Assembly (NCBI RefSeq): GCF_003573545.1
Contig: NZ_QWET01000026.1
Location: 1 to 55,442, forward strand
Direction: 5' to 3'
From: Mariniphaga sediminis
GTDB taxonomy: Bacteria; Bacteroidota; Bacteroidia; Bacteroidales; Prolixibacteraceae
Length of the DNA: 55,442 nt
Of the stretch, positions 7,643 to 16,518 are shown piece by piece. The number at the start of each line of letters is the position of its first letter. The first letter of the stretch is position 1. Under the pieces are notes generated by a model. It ran no database searches and was not told the origin of the DNA. It worked only from the letters and a program-made list of their open reading frames with translations. The position numbers and the translations under genes are program-made.

Positions 7643-9310
7643 ATGAGTCAAAAATATACTATTGGATTGGACTACGGAACGGATTCTGTTCGTTCCCTTA
7701 TTGTGAATGTAGAAAACGGAGAGGAAATGGCTGGCGCTGTATACAATTACCGTCATTGGAAAGAGGGACTTTACTGCGATGCCCCGTCCAATCGCTTCCG
7801 CCAGCACCCGAAAGACTACCTCGAAGGACTGGAATTTACTATCGTGGAAGCGCTGAAAAAAGTCCCAAAAGAAGTAGCTGAAAATGTGGTCGGGATTTCA
7901 GTTGACACTACGGGTTCAACCCCGGTGGCGGTTGATGAAAAAGGAACACCGCTTTCTCTGACACCCGGATTTGAAGAAAATCCAAATGCCATGTTTGTTT
8001 TATGGAAAGACCACACGGCTGTAAAGGAAGCCGAAGAGATAAACGAACTGGCCCGGAAATGGGACATCGATTTCACCAAATATGAAGGTGGTATTTACTC
8101 TTCGGAATGGTTTTGGGCAAAGGTTTTACATATCATTCGGGAAGATGCAGGGGTTTTTCGCGCTGCCTATTCCTGGGTAGAGCATTGCGACTGGATTCCG
8201 GCGTTACTCACCGGCGACACCAATCCCAAAACCTTGAAACGGAGTCGTTGTGCGGCAGGGCACAAAGCCATGTGGCACGAGGCATTTAGCGGTCTCCCGT
8301 CCGAAGAATTTCTGATAGCCCTCGATCCGATGCTGGCCGGTCTTCGCGAGCGTCTGTACAAAGAGACGTTCACCTGCGATGTGGCCGCCGGAAAACTTTC
8401 TCCTGAATGGGCAGAAAAATTAGGATTATCTTCAAACGTTACAGTAGGCGTTGGAGCTTTCGACGCTCATCTGGGTGCTGTAGGAGCAGAAATCAAACCA
8501 TACTACGTTTCCAAAGTGATGGGCACATCTACCTGCGATATGCTTATTACCCCGATGGAGGAGGCTGGAGACAAACTGGTAAACGGTATTTGCGGACAGG
8601 TAGATGGTTCTATTGTTCCTGGAATGCTGGGACTCGAAGCAGGACAATCGGCCTTTGGGGATATTTATGCCTGGTTCAGGCGCATACTGGAATGGCCTTT
8701 AAAAAATATCCTGGCAGACACAAACCTGGTGGACGAGGAGACCCGGCAAAAACTAATCGAAGAAACTTCAGACAAGATAATTGCAAAACTGAGCGAAGAT
8801 GCCGAAAAGGTTGCACTGGAAGATAGCGGGATTGTGGCCCTTGACTGGATGAACGGACGCCGCACACCCGATGCAAACCAGGCACTAAAGGGAGCTATTA
8901 CAGGTCTGAACCTGGGATCGGATGCTCCGCGGATTTTCCGGGCGCTGGTAGAAGCCACCGCGTTTGGCTCCAAAGCAATTAACGAGCGTTTTGTGGAAGA
9001 AGGAGTTCGCATAGACGGGGTGATTGCCCTGGGCGGGGTAGCCAAAAAATCGCCATTTGTAATGCAGGTGGTAGCCGATGTACTGAATATGCCTATCAAA
9101 GTAGCCCGATCCGAACAGGCCTGCGCACTGGGATCAGCCATGATGGCCTCGGTAGCGGCCGGGGTGTACTCCACTACCCTCGAAGCCCAGGAGAAAATGG
9201 GCGGCGGCATTGAAAGCGAATACCATCCCATTCCTGAAAATGTAGAGAAATACCAAAAACTTTACGATAAGTATAAAAAACTAGGAAAATTTATTGAGTT
9301 CGATTACTGA
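7643..9310 (+). CDS. araB: Ribulokinase
   Basis: A 555-residue FGGY-family sugar kinase that matches AraB along its whole length. It has IGLDYGTDSVRSL at the N-terminal ATP fold, GISVDTTGSTP, NAMFVLWKDHTA, GGIYSSEWFWAK, GAFDAHLGAVGA with the catalytic Asp, and GTSTCDM. Known AraB enzymes phosphorylate L-ribulose and also D-ribulose at O5. It is co-transcribed with the araD-like gene upstream. No araA isomerase is in the window. It converges with the leftward transporter operon with only 28 bp between. The WKDHTA motif argues for ribulokinase over rhamnulokinase. Confidence 0.93.
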   Translation: MSQKYTIGLDYGTDSVRSLIVNVENGEEMAGAVYNYRHWKEGLYCDAPSNRFRQHPKDYLEGLEFTIVEALKKVPKEVAENVVGISVDTTGSTPVAVDEKGTPLSLTPGFEENPNAMFVLWKDHTAVKEAEEINELARKWDIDFTKYEGGIYSSEWFWAKVLHIIREDAGVFRAAYSWVEHCDWIPALLTGDTNPKTLKRSRCAAGHKAMWHEAFSGLPSEEFLIALDPMLAGLRERLYKETFTCDVAAGKLSPEWAEKLGLSSNVTVGVGAFDAHLGAVGAEIKPYYVSKVMGTSTCDMLITPMEEAGDKLVNGICGQVDGSIVPGMLGLEAGQSAFGDIYAWFRRILEWPLKNILADTNLVDEETRQKLIEETSDKIIAKLSEDAEKVALEDSGIVALDWMNGRRTPDANQALKGAITGLNLGSDAPRIFRALVEATAFGSKAINERFVEEGVRIDGVIALGGVAKKSPFVMQVVADVLNMPIKVARSEQACALGSAMMASVAAGVYSTTLEAQEKMGGGIESEYHPIPENVEKYQKLYDKYKKLGKFIEFDY

Positions 9311-9338
9311 AAGAATCATTTATTATTAAAATAGTTTC

Positions 9339-10775
9339 TTACCCCATTTCAGGTTTTGCCGGTTTTTTTCGACTAACCACTGCACCGTAATAGGCAATGA
9401 TTCCAAACGCAATGGCCGGCACCCAAAATGCGAGCTTAATACTGCCTGACTGGTCAGACACAATTCCCTGGATTTGGGTCAGAACCGCTGCACCGGCAAT
9501 AGCCATAATCATGCCGGCGCCACCTATTTTTGTGTCGCCACCGAGGCCGGCAATACCCAATCCGTAAATGGTCGGAAACATCAGTGACATGCAGCCGGAA
9601 ATCCCAACCAACGCATAAATTCCAATCCAGCCTCCCCCGTAAATGGTTACCAGTGTGCATAGAATAGCCAAAAAAGACAGGGTCGTCAACAAGATACGTG
9701 GTTTAAAAAACCGCATCAATCCGGTGAAGGTAAACCGGCCTACAACAAAAAGCACCAGGGAAAGAATATAATAAGTGGCCCCTGCCTGCTCCGCCGTTCG
9801 CGGTAAAAATGCCTTTATACCCAAAAACTCGGTAAAGTTGTAAAACCCTGCCGACAGTGGTTCAATACTTCTCAGACTGGCAATAATTTCATCCGGTGAA
9901 GCATCTTTTCCCAGTTGTGAAACAATGGCATCCAACTGCAACTGTTGCATCGCATATCTTATTATAAAGGACCACACCGCAATTTGCGCCCCCACATAAA
10001 AAAACTGCGCTGTAACTCCCCACACATAATTCCGGTTTTTTATCAACCGTCGGAATGTTCCCAAAAAATCCAGCTTTTTATCCTCTTCTTTGGCATAAGG
10101 CATCCGGGTCAGCCAAATAGCCAGCAGGATGAGCACCATAACCAGCCCGAGCCCCATATAGGTTGCCGTAACAGCATTTAGTTCTGTTCCCTGAATTTTT
10201 ATCAGTTCCGCAGCAGGCAGGGCCGCCCTTTCTTCGGCACACATTGTATTCAGTTGCGACAAAACAAAAATCTGACTCAGAACAACCCCTGTAATGGCCC
10301 CAAAAGGATTGAATGACTGGGCAAAATTGAGGCGTTGTGTTCCGGTTTGCTCAGGCCCGATTGCATACACATACGAGTTGGCAGAGGTTTCAAGAATAGA
10401 CAGGCCGGCAAAAAGGATTACCAAAGCCAGAAGAAACATTAAAAAACTGATGTTTACATTTACCCCGGCCATCAGCATCGCCGGATAAAACATAAACGCT
10501 CCCAGCGCGTACATACCCAGTCCCAGCATAACCCCCGACTTGTACGTATATTTTTTGATAAAAAGCGCAGCCGGTATGGCAAAACCACCGTAACCAAACA
10601 GGTAGCAGGCCAGTTGTATCCAGGCCGTTTTGGAATCGGTCAGGCTCATAATCCGCTTAAAAGCAGCCAGCATTGTATCTGTCAGGTTATTGGGGATAGC
10701 CCACGCAAAAAAGAGGGAAGTAAGCAGAATAAAAGGCCATACGATCCCTTTGGGAATAATTTGTTGCTTCTCCAT
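9339..10775 (-). CDS. FucP-type sugar:H+ symporter with a long central insertion
   Basis: A 478-residue MFS transporter of the FHS family. Its first helix reads AIPNNLTDTM, which keeps the Asp equivalent to FucP Asp46, and LETSANSY keeps the Glu135 equivalent. An extra segment of about 45 residues (around 285-330) separates two membrane helices of the C-terminal half compared with the two other FucP-type proteins here. E. coli FucP carries L-fucose, L-galactose and D-arabinose. It is the last gene of a leftward operon with GH172 and DUF6786 proteins (14-14 bp-scale spacing to DUF6786), suggesting import of the sugar they release. Confidence 0.85.
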   Translation of the reverse strand: MEKQQIIPKGIVWPFILLTSLFFAWAIPNNLTDTMLAAFKRIMSLTDSKTAWIQLACYLFGYGGFAIPAALFIKKYTYKSGVMLGLGMYALGAFMFYPAMLMAGVNVNISFLMFLLALVILFAGLSILETSANSYVYAIGPEQTGTQRLNFAQSFNPFGAITGVVLSQIFVLSQLNTMCAEERAALPAAELIKIQGTELNAVTATYMGLGLVMVLILLAIWLTRMPYAKEEDKKLDFLGTFRRLIKNRNYVWGVTAQFFYVGAQIAVWSFIIRYAMQQLQLDAIVSQLGKDASPDEIIASLRSIEPLSAGFYNFTEFLGIKAFLPRTAEQAGATYYILSLVLFVVGRFTFTGLMRFFKPRILLTTLSFLAILCTLVTIYGGGWIGIYALVGISGCMSLMFPTIYGLGIAGLGGDTKIGGAGMIMAIAGAAVLTQIQGIVSDQSGSIKLAFWVPAIAFGIIAYYGAVVSRKKPAKPEMG

Positions 10776-10788
10776 ATTACAGTATCAG

Positions 10789-12054
10789 TTACCGAAATTT
10801 TGTTGCAATCTCATTCAGGTTGAGGCCAAACAGATCTTTCACCAATTTGGCGAGTTCGGCTTCGCTTCCCTGCACATGAACCACTCTTTGGGAATGGGTA
10901 AGCGATTCGCCAGGTTTAAGATCGGCCCCCGGAGATGACGTTTCGATTTCATAAAATGGCCCCATAATGGAACCATCTTCCACCGGCCCGTCGTTGTATG
11001 CATTAATGGCATCCCCGGCAAAAGGATTGTCCTGGTCGCCCCACTTGGAGTTCACATAATCTTTTTTCCCGGAAGGCAGCGATCCCCAAAGCAGTGTAAG
11101 CATCTTACTGGCTGAATCGTAGCTTCCGCAAAGATCTTTGGCCCTTTCCGGTGGAATGCCAATCTTGCTTCGGTATTTCCCATCGATTTTAAAATAGGCT
11201 ACTCCCCCTTCAACTCTCAACCTGTCGGAAGGTACTTTCCCAAAATAATCGTCGTTTACAACGGCTCCGTCACCCGCCTCAAGGTAAGGAAGGAAAACGG
11301 TGGTTGTTGGCGACGGGCTGAACATGCATAGCATCCAGATTGACAGCAGTCCACCTTCCTTTGTCCAGGCCCGGTCACTTAAATTGGTTATCATATTATC
11401 AGACTGGTAAGCAACCACATCGAAAACATCTGCAGGAAACCGAACATTAAAAAGATCTCCCAGCGTGTCTTTTGGTAAAAGCCTTACCCTGCGTTCAATT
11501 CCAAGTTTAAACTCAGCCCCTGAAGCATTTTTCAGCGTGGTATTTTTAGCGAAGGTTACACTCCCTTCACCCTGTTCTTTTATATCAAACCTTTCCGTAT
11601 CAATTACGGCCGGCACATTCCAATTTTCGTAAACCTGTTCTTTCCCCTCTTCAAAATAGATGGAAAAAGGACCGCCTTCAGGCCCCATCCAGAAACGTTC
11701 CTCGCCGCCAACCGGATTAAACTGCTCACTTACCTTCCCCGACTCAATGAGCTCGTGGTTAATCCAGCCAAAACTCATTCCTTCGTTTCCATTGGCCGTA
11801 GAAGTCATCACTCTTCCCTGGTAACCCGGGGCAATTAATACACAGGCTTTTGAAACTTCATCTTTTAACTCAACTGTTTCAACCTTGTTCTTTTTCAAAA
11901 AGGCAACATCAAAACCATAAGTCCCTTTTTCAAATTCGTTTCTTCCTTCTTTCACTTTATTTGCATTTTTATTCCCTCCGGAAACACAGGCAACCAAAAC
12001 GATAAATGTAGTGGCAAAGGCTACGGCTATGTTTCCGGAAATGGTTGTTCTCAT
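10789..12054 (-). CDS. DUF6786 family lipoprotein
   Basis: A protein of about 421 residues of the DUF6786 family, common in Bacteroidota sugar-utilisation loci and of unproven function. It has a lipoprotein signal (FIVLVACVSGG), YGFDVAFLKK, SYQGR-like GYQGRVMTST, FGWINHELI, and GGEERFWMGPEGGPFSI. The mostly beta sequence resembles aldose-epimerase-like folds (inference). An ATG at 12078 would add eight residues; the ATG at 12054 gives a normal signal peptide. It sits between the GH172 gene (46 bp upstream) and the transporter, so it probably acts in the periplasm on the same carbohydrate. Confidence 0.75.
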   Translation of the reverse strand: MRTTISGNIAVAFATTFIVLVACVSGGNKNANKVKEGRNEFEKGTYGFDVAFLKKNKVETVELKDEVSKACVLIAPGYQGRVMTSTANGNEGMSFGWINHELIESGKVSEQFNPVGGEERFWMGPEGGPFSIYFEEGKEQVYENWNVPAVIDTERFDIKEQGEGSVTFAKNTTLKNASGAEFKLGIERRVRLLPKDTLGDLFNVRFPADVFDVVAYQSDNMITNLSDRAWTKEGGLLSIWMLCMFSPSPTTTVFLPYLEAGDGAVVNDDYFGKVPSDRLRVEGGVAYFKIDGKYRSKIGIPPERAKDLCGSYDSASKMLTLLWGSLPSGKKDYVNSKWGDQDNPFAGDAINAYNDGPVEDGSIMGPFYEIETSSPGADLKPGESLTHSQRVVHVQGSEAELAKLVKDLFGLNLNEIATKFR

Positions 12055-12100
12055 TCTATTCAGGCCTTTAATTTTCATCGAAATAAATCCTTTTATAAAT

Positions 12101-13258
12101 CTAATTCACCTCCAACGCTTCCCATTCCGGCAATTTAGGAAATTTCGCATGAGGTTCGGCCTGGTACCAGTAGGCGACCGAAGAGATGTCCGATTTCTGG
12201 GGCAGATATCTTCCTCCGTGCCTCCAGCCAAGATCCTGCATGGTAACCCTCAAATCTTTTCCAAAACGGACAGGATCCATGATATGCCAGCGATAAAGGC
12301 CAAAACGTTGTTGCGATTTATAAGTTCCATCAGGCCTGATAACCTGGTGAAATCCAGCATACGGAGTGCTGTACTCTTTATATTGACTATCCCTTATAAA
12401 ACCATAAGATCCACAGAAATAATCTTCAGTACCGGTGCCGCATATAGTCGGGAATTTCCCATCGCCGTCAATAAAAAATTTGATCTCTCCTTCTCCCCAC
12501 CAACCATTGTTGGTTACTCCCCAGGCCATGTAAAGCCCTACAAAATGTCCTTTCCCCTTTATATTGTCAACAACTGTATAGTCTGAAGTCTCATTGGAAT
12601 TGGCCCTTCTGAATTGAGCATGAAAGTAGGCAGCATCATCCGGAACATCTGACAGCGTATAATCTATCTGATAGTAGAGGCGCATATCATCTTTATCATT
12701 AATATTCTCCATGGTAATTTTGCATTTCTTCCGAAAAGGCATGGGCCAGTAACAATTAAAGGCGCTTCCCGGATTAACACAAACAGCCAGTGAATTTAGG
12801 GGAGCGTACTCACCCCATCCCATGCCGAAAAAATCGCCCACAGGCACTTCTACCGAGGGCGTTTCTTCATCATCCCAGTAGATACGGATAATAGAAAAGC
12901 GCCAGTTCCCGGTCGGGGTCATCCATATGTGCTGAATTGCTCCCGGCCCTTCAATTTCGGCCAGGGTGAATGTTTCCCCGGACTGAATCCGGATAAACGG
13001 ATTTACTTTCCAACCTTGCCCCAGATCACGGGCAGCATGGGAAGCATTTGCCGTATTTCGGGGAGCATCCGAATCAGGAACAGCCATGCCGCCTTTTCCT
13101 TTCTCTCCCGTAAAATTCTCAGGACTGATGGAGCGGGTTTTAGCATCAGACATCCGGTACAAGTTGCCCATGTTCATATCAAGACCATTAAAACCCGACT
13201 GAGAATATCCTGCGTACATTGTTAAAGAAATCGATAAAAGTAAAATAATCCTTTTCAT
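12101..13258 (-). CDS. GH172 (DUF2961) glycoside hydrolase
   Basis: A 385-residue exported protein with a Sec signal peptide (residues 1-19, ending YAGYSQS). It belongs to the DUF2961 family, now GH172, whose characterised members are difructose-dianhydride/alpha-D-fructofuranosidases and exo-alpha-D-arabinofuranosidases. Typical motifs are GPGAIQHIWMT, VEVPVGDFFG, WWGEGEIKFFIDGD and GTGTEDYFCGSYGF. The Glu residues of the last two are the expected catalytic pair. It heads the leftward operon GH172 - DUF6786 - sugar transporter, which faces araD-araB, so a pentofuranoside substrate is plausible. Confidence 0.85.
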   Translation of the reverse strand: MKRIILLLSISLTMYAGYSQSGFNGLDMNMGNLYRMSDAKTRSISPENFTGEKGKGGMAVPDSDAPRNTANASHAARDLGQGWKVNPFIRIQSGETFTLAEIEGPGAIQHIWMTPTGNWRFSIIRIYWDDEETPSVEVPVGDFFGMGWGEYAPLNSLAVCVNPGSAFNCYWPMPFRKKCKITMENINDKDDMRLYYQIDYTLSDVPDDAAYFHAQFRRANSNETSDYTVVDNIKGKGHFVGLYMAWGVTNNGWWGEGEIKFFIDGDGKFPTICGTGTEDYFCGSYGFIRDSQYKEYSTPYAGFHQVIRPDGTYKSQQRFGLYRWHIMDPVRFGKDLRVTMQDLGWRHGGRYLPQKSDISSVAYWYQAEPHAKFPKLPEWEALEVN

Positions 13259-13623
13259 AATATCTGATTTTAAACAGTTAGTATTTCGTCAAAAAACCGA
13301 TCCTCTTAAAGTCATCTATCATTGATATTTTGGAAACCATTCCCAGTTAAAAACGGTTGATCCAAAATCATTTCTTCACGACCTATCTCCTTCGCACGCC
13401 TCCTTCCGGAAGGGCAATCGTCTGTCATTTTTCCCAAAAGAGATGAAATGAAATGTGAGATACATACATCATTTTATGTATTACATGGCCAACTTACACA
13501 ACTGACCTTCTCACTTCTTCCACACAAATATATGCTTAAACAATAAAATATTAATGCTTTAAAACAGTGGAATATCTTACAGAAGTATGAAAAATTAGAA
13601 AAATGGGCTTTCGTATAAATTTT
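13259..13623. other. Intergenic region with candidate GH172-operon promoter
   Basis: No gene is visible in these 365 bp. On the minus strand, TATATTTG (13532-13525) is a perfect TAnnTTTG element that could drive the GH172 operon with a leader of about 260 nt. No good -33 element accompanies it. A weak dyad ATACAT/ATGTAT lies around 13460-13480. Confidence 0.3.
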
Positions 13624-14199
13624 TCAAATCTGGTGAGTCTGAAAAATAATGTATCCGTAAACAGCAAAACGGACGAGACGAAACAGGGCATAACGCAGAA
13701 ACCGGAAAGACGGGTAGCCTGCGGAACCCACCAGTAGACAAACCGCCGACCAGGGCAGCGGTGTGAGAGCAGCCACAATAATCAGAAAAATACCGTATTT
13801 TTTCAACTGGGGCCATAACTGTTTCAGAAATTTAATCCTTATATAGCGGAACGTAACCCGCTTATACAAAAACCGGCCGATAAGAAAAGTTACGTAGCCA
13901 AGTCCGTAAGAAGCAACAGCAAAAAAACTGAGATTCAAAAAGTAGTGGGTAATATTGGCTTTATTAACGGCCCAAATCATAAAAAGCTCGGGAGGGATAA
14001 TTCCAAAGAAAAACTCAGAACAAATGTAAATAAGATAAATAATCTCAGGACGAGTATAAAATTGTGCGACCCATTCATCGGGAGCATTTGAAATAACAAC
14101 TTTATTAAAAAAGAAATAAGCAATCAGCAATATAGCCATCCAGGCTAATCCCCGCAACCCGTTTTTTAAAAGAAATCTCATTCTCGAACTGAGTCTCAT
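13624..14199 (-). CDS. VTT (DedA/SNARE-associated type) membrane protein
   Basis: A 191-residue inner-membrane protein with four or five hydrophobic segments. The conserved core is LTPLPWSAVCLLVGSAGYPSFRFLRYALFRLVRF, where the Pro-containing re-entrant loop and the following Arg-rich helix fit the VTT/YqaA-like family. EFFFGIIPPELFMIWA earlier matches the first re-entrant loop. Members are linked to lipid scrambling or flipping and membrane homeostasis; the ligand here is unknown. It is monocistronic and leftward, about 120 bp upstream of the histidine kinase's stop, and unrelated to the sugar genes as far as can be seen. Confidence 0.7.
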   Translation of the reverse strand: MRLSSRMRFLLKNGLRGLAWMAILLIAYFFFNKVVISNAPDEWVAQFYTRPEIIYLIYICSEFFFGIIPPELFMIWAVNKANITHYFLNLSFFAVASYGLGYVTFLIGRFLYKRVTFRYIRIKFLKQLWPQLKKYGIFLIIVAALTPLPWSAVCLLVGSAGYPSFRFLRYALFRLVRFAVYGYIIFQTHQI

Positions 14200-14322
14200 G
14201 GCTTTTTAATCGGTTTTTAAATAAGCGCGAAAAATACAACAAATTTTGTTCCTTTAGGGGATACGAAAGCCCTTTTTGTCTGTTCAGGCTCAGTTAAATT
14301 TTACGGGTGCAATTTTCTCTGT

Positions 14323-16128
14323 TTAGGATTTAGCGGGACTTTCAGGTAGCTCAAACCAGAATCTTGCCCCTTCCCCTTCTCTCCCAGTGCTTTCCACGCC
14401 AACCCTTCCATCTAATTTTTCAACAATACGCTTAACAATGGAAAGTCCCAGTCCGTACCCTTCTGCTTTTTCAGGAGCAAGCCGGATGTACTTTTGAAAA
14501 AGTTTATGCTGATTCTCCAATGAAATTCCATTTCCATTATCCTGAATCCAGAACCTAACCACACCGTTTTGTAAAGTATCTGCACCCACTTCGATTACCG
14601 GGGGAGTCCCTCCGTATTTCATTGCATTTGTAAGATAATTTGCCCACACCTCTTCAATCCACGGGGCATACCCCATGGCAACAGGCCAGGTATCGGGGGT
14701 ATGAATCTGAGCATTACTTTTTGAAATCAGGTTTTTTAGCTGATTCTTTGCATCTGAAAAAATACGGGCCATTTCCAACGGGGTTCCTTCAATCTCCTGA
14801 TGACTAACCGTAGCAAGAATCAGTAACTCCTGCGTAATATTCATGGCCTTTTGGGCTGCTTCCCTAACGAGGCCTGCCATTTCTTTCAGCTGTTCCGTAT
14901 CGCCATCCTCGGCACTCAGTTGCATAACTTCACTGGAAGCATAAACAGAACCGAGCGAATTGCGGAGATCGTGAGCTACTGCATGTGCAAACGCATCAAG
15001 GTCCTCTATCAACCGGCCACGTTCTTCCACCTCATTTTGCAACTGCTCATTGGTTTCTTTTATCCTGTTTTGTGTCTGTTTAAGTGAGGTAATATCATTC
15101 AACTGCACAAGATAACCGGAAAACTGCTGGTTCCGGTTAAACACAGGAGATATCTGAGTCTGATAAAAACGCAGTAACCCGGTATTGTATACCTCCAGTT
15201 CAATCACCTTTATTTTCTCTCCTTCCAAAGAAGCTACCAAATCCTGGTACCTGGCAAAAATGCGCGAAAAATGCTTGCGGATAATGGATTTGCCATTCAG
15301 ACTAAAAATCCGGTAAAGGGCCGGGTTGCAATCCTCAATGAACCCTTCAGAATTGATTACAATTACTCCGTCGCTCATCGTGTCAATGAGTTTATTCCGG
15401 GCAAATGGAACTAAATCAAACATCCGGTACCTGACAACACCGAAGGTAATAATCAGGCCGGGAAACACGAAAAACAGGGGTGTCCAGTCGAGACCAGGAA
15501 TTGGATTTATCCCGGTAACGTACATTACATTTCCCAAAAACGGAAACAATGTGGCAACAAGCAAGGTATTTGCCTGCGACTTGTAATAAGCCGTGAACTC
15601 GTGCATAGCATGGAGCAGATTATACAATCCGGCAAAAATCAAGGTAATGGAATAGCCCCAGAAAACCCAAAACCAGATACCATGTTTATAAAGAAGCATG
15701 TTCGCCCCATTTGCAAGCCACACTTTAGACCAAACCAAAAGATGGTAGTCATTTGTAAAAATCAGCAGCAGGGTAAAAAATGGGATAATGGACAAAAGTC
15801 CGATGTTCAGCGGCGTAATAACATGATACTTCTGACTGAAGGCGGTGGTAAACAGAAAATAGCATACGGGTAAAAAAGATATCCCTAAATAGGATAGCTG
15901 CGACCAATGCTTTTTTGTTTCGAGATCGGGGGAAGAAAATTCCATTCCGTAAGTAAACGCCCAGATTGCTGCAAAAAATTCAATAAACAACATATATTTC
16001 ACTTCCGGGGACTTCCTGTATCTCCAAAGTATAACAATGGTGCAAACAGCCATAACCACAGCCAGAAATTCAATAATACTTTCCTGTGGCAATGTGTCTA
16101 AAATAGTATGAACAAGCGTTCCTGCCAT
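14323..16128 (-). CDS. 7TM sensor histidine kinase
   Basis: A 601-residue hybrid-free sensor kinase. Residues 1-235 hold seven hydrophobic segments of the histidine-kinase 7TM type. A PAS domain follows (about 245-350, IDTMSDGVIVINSEG), then a short coiled coil (350-375). The HisKA dimerisation domain has phosphoacceptor His386 in AHDLRNSLGS. The HATPase domain has the N box WANYLTNAMKYGG, the D/G1 box DNGNGIS and the G2 box GYGLGLSIV. It autophosphorylates in response to an unknown, probably membrane-sensed signal. No response regulator is adjacent, so it is an orphan. A candidate minus-strand TACTTTTG element lies at 16150-16143. Confidence 0.9.
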   Translation of the reverse strand: MAGTLVHTILDTLPQESIIEFLAVVMAVCTIVILWRYRKSPEVKYMLFIEFFAAIWAFTYGMEFSSPDLETKKHWSQLSYLGISFLPVCYFLFTTAFSQKYHVITPLNIGLLSIIPFFTLLLIFTNDYHLLVWSKVWLANGANMLLYKHGIWFWVFWGYSITLIFAGLYNLLHAMHEFTAYYKSQANTLLVATLFPFLGNVMYVTGINPIPGLDWTPLFFVFPGLIITFGVVRYRMFDLVPFARNKLIDTMSDGVIVINSEGFIEDCNPALYRIFSLNGKSIIRKHFSRIFARYQDLVASLEGEKIKVIELEVYNTGLLRFYQTQISPVFNRNQQFSGYLVQLNDITSLKQTQNRIKETNEQLQNEVEERGRLIEDLDAFAHAVAHDLRNSLGSVYASSEVMQLSAEDGDTEQLKEMAGLVREAAQKAMNITQELLILATVSHQEIEGTPLEMARIFSDAKNQLKNLISKSNAQIHTPDTWPVAMGYAPWIEEVWANYLTNAMKYGGTPPVIEVGADTLQNGVVRFWIQDNGNGISLENQHKLFQKYIRLAPEKAEGYGLGLSIVKRIVEKLDGRVGVESTGREGEGARFWFELPESPAKS

Positions 16129-16518
16129 TGAATTTTCGAGCGCAAAAGTAATTTATTTTTACTAAAAACAGGCGAACGACATACTAATTTCTCACTAACT
16201 TTTTTGAATAATAACAAAGAAAATTTATTAAAAAAGACCAGATCACCAGTGAATTATTCCTCTTAGCTAGCCAGGAAACAAAGGAGCTCTTTATTTTCAT
16301 AAGTTCATTATCTTTTAAAAAAGTAAACAAAACAAAAAATAATCTCCTTCGATACTATTTTGAGAGAAATGCCAGTCTCTGATTATTCCCGTAATGAAAT
16401 AAATATATATTTTGCCAACTGTTTTTGTTGTCATCTCTTTAGGTCGGGAAGACGGTCAACGAAGATATTTCACAAATCACCGAAACAAAATCTATCCACC
16501 GTCAGGCAAAACATTTAT
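16129..16518. other. Intergenic region, no gene seen
   Basis: This AT-rich 390-bp spacer separates the leftward GH106 gene (its 3' side) from the histidine kinase start. Apart from a possible kinase promoter at 16143-16150, I see no hairpin, repeat or coding signal. Confidence 0.4.

Noticed and set aside
8665-9231. 188-residue frame antisense to araB
   Set aside because: It mirrors the codon pattern of a clearly conserved kinase and is low-complexity in Ser/Ala/Arg.
7643-9310. Rhamnulokinase that would complete the rhamnose pathway
   Set aside because: Motifs WKDHTA, GGIYSSEWFWAK and the 555-residue length match AraB, and it is paired with an AraD homologue.
12011-12586. 191-residue frame opposite the GH172 gene
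   Set aside because: It lies antisense to conserved GH172 and DUF6786 coding sequence and shows no domain of its own.
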